Notes under the pieces: generated by a model
Seen by the model: only the letters and a program-made list of their open reading frames with translations
The model's database searches: none
What the model was told of the DNA's origin: nothing
Translations under genes and position numbers: made by a program
Shown here: in pieces, positions 17,479-29,000 of the stretch
Numbering within the stretch: position 1 is the stretch's first letter
Layout of the letters: every line of letters starts with the position of its first letter
NCBI GenBank assembly: GCA_026874595.1
Contig: CM049306.1
Location: 9,044,519-9,108,518 of the forward strand
Length of the DNA stretch: 64,000 nt
Direction: 5' to 3'
From: Sipunculus nudus
Taxonomy: Eukaryota; Annelida; Sipuncula; Golfingiida; Sipunculidae

Positions 17479-19220
17479 AAGGATCGACAGACAGTGACAG
17501 ACAGACAAACAGACAGAAGCCAGACACTCCAAAACAAATCCTAACCAGGGTAAGCATGAACGCAATCACTGACCAAAATTTGAATCGGATAATATTTAGG
17601 AAAGTTATCACACAGAAACAAAAACCTGACATACTGACAGACAGGCAAAGTGACAGACAGACAGAGGGACATTAGCCAGACACTTTAAAACAAAACCAAA
17701 CCAAGGTAAGCATGAGAGCAATCACTGACAAAAATTTGAATCTAATTGGATAACATTTAGGAAATTTACAGCAGGAAAATGAAAACCTGACAGACAGACA
17801 AAGTGAGTCAGACAAAATTCAGACACTCCAAAACTAATCCCAACCAAGGTATGCATGAGAGCAATGTCTGACCAAAATTTGAATGAAATCGGATAATATT
17901 TAGGAAAGTTATTCAACAGAAATGAAAACCTGATGGATGGACAAAGTGATAGACAGACTGACAAATTGACAAACAGACAGACAGAAGCGAGACCCTCCAA
18001 AACCAATCCCAACCAAGGTAAGCAAGAGAGGAATCACTGACCAAAATTTGAAATTGGATAATATTTAGGAAAGTTATCTCAGGGAAACGAAAACCTGACA
18101 GACAGACAGACAAATTGACAGACAGACGGAGGCAGACACTCAAAAACCAATTGCAACCAAGGAATGCATGAGAGCAATCACTGACCCAAATTTGGATGAA
18201 ATAGGATAATATTTAGGAAAGTTATTGCAAGGAAACAAAAACCTGACGGACTGACAGGCAGTGTGGCAGACAGACAGAATCCGGACACTTCAAAAATATC
18301 TCAACCAAGGTAAGCATGAGAGCAATCACTGGCAAAAATTTGAATGAAATGGGATAATATTTATGTAAGTTATCCCACGGAATCGAAAACCTGACAGACA
18401 GACAGACAAAGTGACAGACAGACAGAGAGAAGCCAGACACTCCAAAACCAATCCAAACTAAGGTTAGCATGAGAGTAATCACTGACTAAATCTTGAATGA
18501 AATGGGATAATATTTATGTAAGTTATCCCACAGAATCGAAAACCTGACAGACAGACAAAGTGACAGACATACAGAGAGAAGCCAGACACTCCAAAACCAA
18601 TCCAAACTAAGGTTAGCATGAGAGCAATCACCGACTAAAACTTGAATGAAATGGGATAATATTTATGTAAGTTGTCCCACGGAATCGAAAACCTGACAGA
18701 CAGACAGACAAAGTGACAGACAGACAGACATACAGAGAGAAGCCAGACACTCCAAAACCAATCCAAACTAAGGTTAGCATGAGAGTAATCACTGACTAAA
18801 ACTTGAATGAAATGGGATTATATTTATGTAAGTTATCCCATGGAATTGAAAACCTGACAGACAGACAGACAAAGTGACAGACAGACAGACAGACAGACAG
18901 AGAGAAGCCAGAAACTTCAAAACCAATCCAAACTAAGGTTAGCATGAGAGTAATCTCTGACCGAAATTTGAATGAAATTATTTAGGATAATATTTAGGAA
19001 ATATCGCATGGAAATGAAAATCTGACAGACAGACAGACAAAGTGACAGAAAGACAGACAGAGATAAGCCAGACACTTCAAAACCAATCATAACCAAGGTG
19101 AGCATGAGATCTATCACTGACACAAATTTGAATAAAATTGGATAATATTTAGAAAAGTTATCACATGGAAACGAAAAAAAAATGACGGACGGACAGACAG
19201 CTAGACAAACAGACAAACCC
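17479..19220. repeat. GACA-rich tandem array, units of about 145-165 bp
   Basis: About twelve diverged direct units follow one another. Each has GCCAGACACTCCAAAACCAA, then AAGGTTAGCATGAGAG, CAATCACTGACC, GGATAATATTTAGGAAAG, and ends in (GACA)n. Unit length varies mainly with the number of GACA steps. Long open frames on either strand here are by-products of the repeat and are not genes. A solo copy lies outside the element at 6232-6393. Confidence 0.85.
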
Positions 19221-19870
19221 AAACCAGTGTTTTTTAAAAACCACTCTGGACTTTAAGTTAGAGTGTGGTTACAATTTCTGCCCCATTAACAGACAGAATA
19301 GCCAGGCAGCCGACGGACAAAGAGTGTTCCCAACAGCTCTCATGAATTTCTGTCAGCTGAGCTGAAAAAACTTAATATTTTGTGCAACCTAAGATAAATG
19401 AACATATGATAAATACCCAATATAAATGAACCTAGCACAATTCAGTTTATTTCATCGTTTCAGAAAACTAAATATTTTGCACAAAGGCATCTGAAACTGA
19501 AATATTTTGCAAAAAGGCAAAGGTAACTAGGAGCAGGTCACCTGGGGAAATTTAAAAATGGTCCTGATGAACTTGCATTCAATTTTCTGGAATCAGAATA
19601 TTTTGACTGGGGATTACTTTGGTCAGATATGAATCCAAATCATAAACTCCAAGAAATTATATTATAAATTTTACAAAAAAAAAATATGGGTCAATTGAGA
19701 TAAAAAAAATGTTCAACTTTAAAATTAAAATGGCAACTGACAGTTGAGTAATCAAATGAGAGGGAATGGGCATGGTCTCAAAGAAGCAGTCATCTTAATC
19801 TTAATAATGACAACATTATTCATAGGTAAAACACTTTAATCAATCAAAAATTATTGACAGGTATTACAGA
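19220..19870. other. Spacer between repeat blocks
   Basis: Non-coding AT-rich sequence between the GACA array and the 510-bp duplication. Nothing recognisable was seen. Confidence 0.4.
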
Positions 19871-20885
19871 ATGTTTGTTATTTGAATTCTGCAGTCTGGA
19901 AGAATTCTAATGGTTGCTTCCAACAAATACTTTGTACCTTGTTTGACCAGTTTTTAAATATAGAGGCCTAAACCATAAAGTCACAAATAACTCTAATTCC
20001 TTTCTCTCATATACAAATGTGTATCACATAAACTCAAAATGTCCCATTACTAAAATCAAAATAAATAGAATATGCTATCTAAAATGGCCAATGGTTTTCC
20101 TTAAAATCTATACAATGTAAAAACTCAAAAAAAGATCAAGGCCACTATCTGAATTACTTGTGAACAAGAATGGCAATGGTATTTATCTTGCAAAGGGCTC
20201 TAAAAAAATCCTAGCACTATTAATACTCAAGCATGGACCAATCTCTGCATTAAATATAAATGACATGGTCTTTAAAGTGGCCATGTCTTATCTAACATAT
20301 ATACAGGTCTCAACTCAAAACATGGCAAATTCCTGCATCAAACATGAATGACATGGTCTCCATAACTAACATCCACTCATATGTTTGTAAACTGAATCAT
20401 GCAGTCTGGAAAAATTCTAATGGTTGCACCCCAACAAATACCTGGTACCTTGATTGACCAGTTTCTAAAATAAACATGCCTGAACCATATTATCACGAAT
20501 AAGACTAATGATTTTCCCTCATTTACAAATATGTATCACATGAACCCAATATGTCCCATTACTGAGATCAAAATAAATAAAACATGCTAACTAAAATGGC
20601 CAATGGTCTTCCTTGAAACCTATACACTGCAAAAACTCAAAATGATTAAAGGCTTCTGTCTTAATTACTTGTGAACAAGAATGGCAGTGGTATTAATCTT
20701 GCAAAGGGCACTAACATTCTAGCAATTTATAAAGTCAAGCATAGACAAATCTTTGTATTAAAAATTAATGACATGGTCTTCAAAGTGGCCATGTCTTATC
20801 TAACATGTATACATGTCTCAACTCAAAAAAGGCCAATGCCTGCATCAGACATTAATGATATGGTCTCCCTAACTAACATACACTC
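19871..20885. repeat. Direct duplication, two diverged copies offset by about 510 bp
   Basis: The block beginning near GCAGTCTGGA at 19891 recurs at 20401. Shared later blocks include CTAAAATGGCCAATGG, ACTTGTGAACAAGAATGGCA and AAAGTGGCCATGTCTTATC. The copies are diverged, with frequent substitutions and small gaps, so the duplication is old compared with the transposon's clean ends. Confidence 0.75.
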
Positions 20886-21179
20886 AATAATATCAATAAT
20901 GACCAGCCATGTATTAAACATGAATCACATGAACTCTGTTAAGGCAACTGGTTACATTAGACATGTGTCCTCCATAAACTCAACAATGGCCCGACCCTGT
21001 ATTTACATTTGAAATATTTTCCACATTTTCTCTTACATGCAGGAAATGCATCAATGCTAGACAGACATCCCTGTATTAAACATGACTGACATGCTCTTGG
21101 AAATGCATTAAATAAATGACTGTAACATGAAAAATGAGTGACACAATCTTTGAAAGGGCCAGGATTTATCTTCCATTAA

Positions 21180-22670
21180 CTCTAAATGACCATCATGTGC
21201 AAAATGACTGAAAAGACCTTCAAAAGGGCCATGGTTTATCTTACAAGCATTAAATTCTTCAACTCTTAATTACTGTCATGTGTAAAATGACTGACAAGGC
21301 CTTCAAAAGGGCCATGGTTTATCTTACAAGCTATAAATTCTTCAACCCCTAATTGACCGTCATGTGTAAAATGACTGACAAAGCCTTCAAAAGGGCCAAG
21401 GTTAATCTTACAGGCATTAAATTCTTCAACTATAAATGACTGTCATGTGTAAAATGACTGACATGGCCTTCAAAAGGGCCAGGGTTTATCTTACAGGCAT
21501 TAAATTCTTCAACTATAAATGACTGTCATGTGTAAAATTACTGACATGGCCTTCAAAAGAGCCATGGTTTATCTTACAGGCATTAAATTCTTCAACTCTA
21601 AATGACTGTCATGTGTAAAATGACTGACATGGCCTTCAAAAGGGCCATGGTTTATCTTACAGGCATTAAATTCTTCAACTATAAATTACTGTCATGTGTA
21701 AAATGACTGACATGGCCTTCAAAAGGGCCATGGTTTATCTTACAAGCTTTAAATTCTTCAACTATAAATGACTGTCATGTGTAAAATGACTGACATGGCC
21801 TTCAAAAGGGCCATGGTTTATCTTACAGGCATTAAATTCTTCAACTATAAATGACTGTCATGTGTAAAATGACTGACATGGCCTTCAAAAGGGCCATGGT
21901 TTATCTTACAGGCATTAAATTCTTCAACTATAAATGACTGTCATGTGTAAAATGACTGACATGGCCTTCAAAAGGGCCATGGTTTATCTTACAGGCATTA
22001 AATTCTTCAACTCTAAATGACTGTCATGTGTAAAATGACTGACATGGCCTTCAAAAGGGCCATGGTTTATCTTACAAGCTTTAAATTCTTCAACTATAAA
22101 TGACTGTCATGTGTAAAATGACTGACATGGCCTTCAAAAGGGCCCAAGGTTTATCTTACAGGCATTAAATGCATCATGTGTAGATTGACTGACATGGTCT
22201 TTAAAAGGGCCATGGTTTATCAGAGGCATGAAATGCATCAATTCTAAATGACAATCATGTGCAAAATGACCGACAAGGTCTTCAAATGGCCATGTTTTAT
22301 CTAAGAGGCATAAAATGCATCAACTCTAAATGACCATAATGTGTAAATGACTGACATGGTCTTTAAAAGAGCCATGGTTTATCTTACAAGCATAAAATGC
22401 ATTAAGTCTACATGACCATAATGTGTAAAATAACTTATAAGGTCTTCAAATGGGCCATGGTTCTTCTAAGGGGCATAAAATGCATTTACTCTCAATGACC
22501 ATCATGTGTAAAATGACCGACAAGGTCTTCAAACGAGCCATGTTTTATCTAAGAGGCATGCTATGCATCAACTCTAAATGACCGTCATGTGTCAAATAAC
22601 TGACATGGTCTTCAAAAGGGCCAGGATTTATCTAAGAGTTATAAAATGCATCAACTCTCTGTATTAAACA
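21180..22670. repeat. 83-bp satellite array inside the transposon
   Basis: About 17-18 tandem units occur. The central ones (about 21440-22140) are nearly identical with a period of 83 bp, and the outer ones are diverged. Each unit contains ATGACTGACATGGCC, TTCAAAAGGGCCATGG, TTTATCTTACAGGCATTAAA and ACTGTCATGTGTAAA. The homogeneous centre with diverged edges is typical of unequal crossing-over. The array lies between the 3' ends of the two convergent genes. Confidence 0.9.
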
Positions 22671-23042
22671 TCACTGATATGGTCTTCTAAATGGCCTCTT
22701 ACATGCATTGGACTTATCTACTCAAACTTAAAAAGTAGAAATCTAGAAACATGGATTCCATCCAAATTTTACCACAAGCATCTACAGGGCCCTGAGGCTT
22801 GGTAGCATGAAAGTGCTCAAGTATATTTCTAAGGAGAGGGATTTACATAAAGAAGAAAGCTTCTTTGTCAATCGTCTATTTTCAGATTATCTAAAAAGCA
22901 CATTTCACCACATAAAGAAATTACTATTTTAAACTTACTTTTCAACTCATTTACAGGAATGTATACCTGATCAAAATCCCAACCTTCAGTACTGGTTCCT
23001 TACAGAAAGTGAATCTAATGTTTCATGCACTCATTTTTTAAC
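22671..23042. other. Probable 3' region of the SAM-HECT gene
   Basis: Non-repetitive sequence lies directly downstream of the SAM-HECT stop codon on the minus strand. No canonical AATAAA or ATTAAA was found on the minus strand here, so the transcript end is not located. Confidence 0.35.
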
Positions 23043-26000
23043 TCAGTCAAAGTCCATGGTCCAAACTGATGACTCCAGAACTGAAACAAAGTCATTACGT
23101 AACTCAACAAAGGATGAATAAGACTTTGGGATTTCCAGAACACACCCACAAACATGTGCCACTGGGGTCCTTGTGAATTCCTTGCTGGATTCAACCAGTC
23201 GAACAGTTATTTTCTTTCCAATCAGTATATCTGCTCCTGGAACAACAAAATATAATTTACTTTCCCTGATCTAGAAAAATAAAATCTGGGCAATGAGAAA
23301 TAGTATATATATGCTGAAAAAATAAATAAATACAAAGTACATTGTTGAAGATATTAAATTTGTATCAAACATTCATGAAATAACATTTATCATATAAAGT
23401 ACTGAGATTTGGATCATTTTACTTTTTTTTTAATTTTTTTAAAACTGGCTTTTTTATATTCATCAATTTAATGATTTGTTACTGCATTAAGTTCAATGTA
23501 TTTCAGGGTAATTAAACTATGTAAATTCCATTACAGATGATACTGGAAGAAGGAAAAACCATAAAGTATGATGCATATTTGTGGGTACCAATTAAGTTTC
23601 TACAACAGAATAAGTAATCATGAGCAGTCAAAGTTTTTTTTTTATCAAGTTTAAGTTGCCTATGGAATATGATGCTCAGCTGACAAAGATGACCTATGAC
23701 ATGATGAGCTAATATTTACAACTTGCTTGAAGCGTTCACATGTTTGAGGCACTTTGTGTCAATTTTGATCACAATCTGTGGGATGACAGAAATATACCTG
23801 TCTGGTTAAAACACAATTTCTTGATCGTCCAAAGAAAAAATGTACAATTGCAGTGTGGCAGGCTAAACTGGAGCTAATGCTGTGACATGACTGATACTTG
23901 CCTGTGTCCTATGATCAGTAAATGTTCAGACAAATAAAGAAAGTTTTAGATAGCACCATTGGTGTTATTCAATAATGAAGCTATCTGAGATCAGTATACA
24001 GGATGAGAAAACCAAGGATCATGAGGCTCAGCTGACAAGTATTACATTTTAACTTAACATCCACATCTGAACTATATCTATTTAAACAACTTCCCATGCA
24101 TATTCATCATTCACCTCTTGACACCAAAGTTGACAGGGTTCCTCCTTTAGTCATAAGGCACACATAAGTGCAAACTGAATCCAATGACTTGTTTATAAGT
24201 TGTGCAGGAGAAGAATAAGGTCATCAGGTCACCATTTTGTGAATAAAATGTGATGATAAAATATTCAGAAAGTTATAAAATAAGCTATCATGTTCACAAA
24301 AAAATGCAAATGATGATGAACCATAATTTTGTGTTGATCAAGGTCAACGTCACTAGATTTTTCCTTTTCAAAATCTTTCAAACAAACTGTGGAAACAACT
24401 TATGTGAGAAATTTAAGGGGAAAATCATTAGCCCTTTAATGTTACAGGGTTCACAATTCTAGATTTCTACATATTTCACCTTGAAGATCAAGGTCAAAAT
24501 CCTGCAAGAATATGAAAGAGACAATTCGTGTGTCTGAGGTTTCCAAAACCGTCTGTGGAAAGAACAGGTGTGCAAAATTTGAGGAAAACATAGGCAATAT
24601 ATCCACAGTAATCATGTTCACAAGACATCCCATACATGGTGAACCATAAATCAGCTGATTTGACCTTGAAGACCCTAGCCAGAAGTTTGGTTGAAACAGT
24701 TCGAGTATCAATTTTGAGAACAAAATACTTAAAACTTCAAAAGTTATGCGGTTCACAAAACTTTCCTATTTTGGCTGATTTGTATATAGAAATAAAGGTA
24801 ATAAGTTTTTAAACTCCTCCAATTTCAGGGGCATCTAGAATACAAGATGTGTATCTCAAAATTATTGAGGTATGGGTAAAGTAAGGCACTGAGTGTTCCT
24901 GACATGACATGACCCCAATTTGTGGCATCAGTGATGCCAACTAAACTCCTAGTATATGTGCAATTTTCACCAAAAACAGATCTATAGATGGATACACCAT
25001 GCAAAATTTCAGGCTGAGACACTAATCCACTAGAGAAAACTAGAATATCAGCAGAAGCTGACAAAAGCCCTCAGCCAAAAGAACAGTGTTTAGAGGTGGT
25101 AAGAGTGACAAGTACTAAATATCTGTTCTCACATGGTTATCTATCTGTACATGTCTCAGTTATAAATTTAAAATGGAGAGGTATGTACCATGACTCATAA
25201 CAATCCATCAAATGCTTACTGAAAATAAGCTTCTAAGTTTTATTCTATTATAAGCTCTGTGACCTTTAATTAAAAAGCAGGTCAAGGTCACCCATCTTCG
25301 AAATTGACCGAGATTTTGTTGATATGCATCTTCACCAAAGAAATAAAATTCCTATTGTGAATCCTTTTAGAGATATCCTGCTCACAAGGCCAAAATTAAA
25401 AAATCCAAGAAAAATTCATTAAAAATTAGAAATTGCAGGTGGCGCCCCCAAACTTGTGCAGCAGTTACAAACCATCAGTCCCTATGATCATAGTAAGTAT
25501 TGTGAAAATCCACCCAATGGTTCCTTAGAAATAAGCTTCTAAATGTTTTTTCTATAATCAGCTCTAAAACATAGAAAAATAGGTCAAGGTCATCCATCTT
25601 CGAACTTGACTGAGATTTTGTCAATATACATCTTCACCGGAAAAATAAAATTCCTACGGTGAAACCTTTAAGAAATATTCCGCTCACAAGCCCAAAGTTG
25701 AAAAATTCGATAAAAATTCATTAAAAATCGGAAATTGTAGGTGGCGCCACCAAACTTGTGTTGCAGGTACAGATTATCAGTCCCCAGTATCATAGTAAGT
25801 TTTGTGAAAATCCACCTGATGGTTACTGAGTAATAAGCATCTAAGCGTTTTTCTATAATCAGCTCTAAATTGTAGAAAAATAGGTCAAGGTCACCCATCT
25901 TCAAACTTGACCGAGATTTTGTCGATATACATCTTTACCGAGGAAATAAAATTCTGACGGTGAATCCTTTTCAAGATATCCCGCTCACAAGGTAAAAGTT

Positions 26001-29000
26001 AACGGACGCCGGACGGATGGACGGACAGCTTGGGTGACGACAATAGCCCATCAGCCTAAGGGCTGAGGGCTAAAAAAGTACATCAGTATATTCTATAAAA
26101 CCGGAACAGCAGGGGGTGCAACAAAGCTATCCAAGATTGATAAACATGCAAAATTTCAGGCAAACACATTAATCCACTCCTGAGATATGAAGGATAGACA
26201 TCATGCAAAAAAACGAATGCAGATGGTGCCACCAATCTTGAATACACGATGTGGACTGGTGTCCAAGATCTATGAACATGCACTCTTTCAGGTCAATACA
26301 GCAAACTTCTTCTGAGGAGAGGGCATTCATTTATTCTACGAAAACAGGAGGGTAGGTGGCGCCACCTGTCTGGTCTAAGAGATTACTCTCCAAGATGGAT
26401 GGACATGCCAAATTGCAGACCAATAAATTTAACCACTATTGATATGAGCAATTTTCACCCAAGGATAACACACAAATGAATGCCACCCAAGAACGGTTGC
26501 AGATGGAACCACCAGTCTTTTATTAAGAGATGTAGGTATTCAAGACCTATGGGCATGCACAATTTCAGTCAAATATAACAAACTGATCCTGAGAAAAGGG
26601 CATTAATTTATTCTATGAAAACAGGAAAGTAGGTGGTGAAAACTGTCTGGTCTTAGAGATTACTCTCTAAGATGGATTGACATGCCAAATTTCAGACCAA
26701 TACATTGATCAACTCCTGAGATATGAGCAATTTTCTTCCAAAGCAAACATACAGATGGACACCACACAAAAATGATTGCAGATATCACCACCAATTTTTT
26801 GTACGAGATGGAGGTATCCAAGTTGAATAGACATGCAACTTTTAGACCACTACATTGAACCAGGCACTCATGAGATATCAGCAATATTCACAAATAGCAT
26901 TTGGAACAATGTTTCCTAAATTTTGAGTGTGAATGAATCTAAATGTAGAGCATACCCTTTCAACTCAATCACTGGGAGCTACAGTATCAATCATCATTTA
27001 CAGCATTATACAGTAGAATGCCTGCAAACGGCCACGACTCAATAATGGTCAATACGTCTATGACGGTCATATTTTCCGGTCCTGAATTTTCGACCGTTAT
27101 ATTACATTATCATTTTGTTGTCAATTACGGTCACTCCTCTATTCCATATTACGGCCAGGTCTCTCAGTCCCACAGGCCGGGAAACACCTCAGTTACAGTC
27201 AGGGGCTCAACAAATCGAGCGGCCACTTCTGACCAAAATATCATTACACAAATGTGCACTCTCACATATTCCTTTCTGTTAATGAGAGACACTCTACGGT
27301 GACTGAGTTGTTTGACACGTAGCCAGCGTCGTACTATGCACAATAGTAATAGTAAAATTGTACAAATATTATGGATATACAATCTGTAATTTAATAACAA
27401 ACACTGTATTTTTATATATTGTTGGTAATTGTTATAAATAGGGTTGACGTGATTGTAAATATTTTATTTTTTTATTGATAACAGTAAATATACTAATACT
27501 CTGTTTATACGTTTATTTTATTGATTGTAATAGAGATTTGAACTTGGTTTTGTGTTACATTTTAACCCCCCTATCCTGGTGTCCTGTATTAAGGCCACTT
27601 TCACCCAGTCCCGATGGTGACCGTAATGCAGGCGTTCTACTGTATATGCAAATTTTAAAATTCTGATTAAATCAAGATTGATCAATTTTTTAATTTTTGT
27701 TCAAATAATGACTTTTGTAAAACCTGATCTGTAGGAACTGTAGTGATTTATGCACTGTTGAAGCAACTGCTGTTATGTAAGTGTTTATAATGCATACTGA
27801 AATGGGTACCCAGGCGGCTCCAGAGTTGTAAAAACCTGTCATCTGTGACTCAAGCAAGTAAGCATAGTATATAAATTAAATGGTCTATTTCAACTACCTG
27901 GAAGAGATCATTTTTGTCATACAATGAATTTTTTACATTTTTGCAACTTATATTTGTTCTCTCTAAATATAAAATGATTTTTTGATAATCATGATTTTTT
28001 GGGCTGATTTTAATCATGATTTTAATCAATGATTTAAATAAAATGAGTTAAATCAAACAACCCTGGTTTTGTCAAGTTCACTAGCTTTTTAAAAAGTTTG
28101 TCCAGAGACCTTGACTTCTGACCTGGTGACCTTAAAATCAACAAATGTGTTAAACTTTGGACATGGTTAGCCAAATATGGAAGATAGAAGGTTTGGGATA
28201 AAAAATTTGTAAAATTTTTTTGAAGATGTAAGTTTCATCCAGAAACCAATTTGTGCATGGATTGATATGCACAAGGTGATTATTATATTCCTTATTCAAG
28301 CAGGGCCCTAATAATTTGTTGGCTGAATATCAGATATAAATGCTTACTGGAAGCTGTGAGTATAGTATTGGCAGCTCACAGTTTCAAAAGGAATTCAAAA
28401 GAAATCATGAAATCACCTGCCAAGACAAATTTTAAATATCTTCATTGTGAATAGTTTAAATGAACATTTTATCTATTTACAAACTTAGTGCACCTTGCCA
28501 CTGGACTGTCTTACCACTGTGAAGATATATTCAACAGTTGCTTCCAGTTTTTACATGCAATTAAAATTTCATGAAGTATATAAATTTGAAAACTTGTGAT
28601 TACCAGTACAGAATCTGAGGAACTTCTGCAGCTGACCTGTTGACAACTCTTTGAGAAGTTTCTTCAGATATCCAATGATTTCAAAATCAGCGTCTCTGTC
28701 ATAAGATATCATTTTCCAGACGCGCCTGAAGTCAGGGATCATATCTTGCATCTCACAGAAACTTTTTGGCAATAATTTTTTTAACTCCTTCAGCTGAACT
28801 TTCCAGCAATCTGCAACATAAGTTGGGACCTGCAAAAGTTCTTTGTGGGCCGTTTCTTCCAAAATTCTTTTAATGTTCTCCTTTGAAGGCTTAACTTTAA
28901 CATTGTGGTCAGAGAGGAAGTCCAGTAGCTCTTCTTCTTCCACTGCCTCATAGTTGTTCAGAGACATTTCAGCAATTTTCCTCTCACTTTCTGGAAGGTA

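Larger units (their letters stand above)
23237..28603 (-). other. SAM-HECT intron 2, repeat-laden
   Basis: The intron is 5367 bp and separates the HECT N-lobe from the catalytic C-lobe. It contains the 305-bp repeats (25190-26000), the palindrome-centred monomers (26090-26890) and a pogo-like MITE (27011-27642). Retention of this intron would give a 635-residue protein ending NLYTS. Confidence 0.8.

Noticed and set aside
17722-19222. Long minus-strand open frames rich in SVCLSVCLS
   Set aside because: These are translations of the GACA repeat, in all phases and repeated in each unit. They are not a protein.
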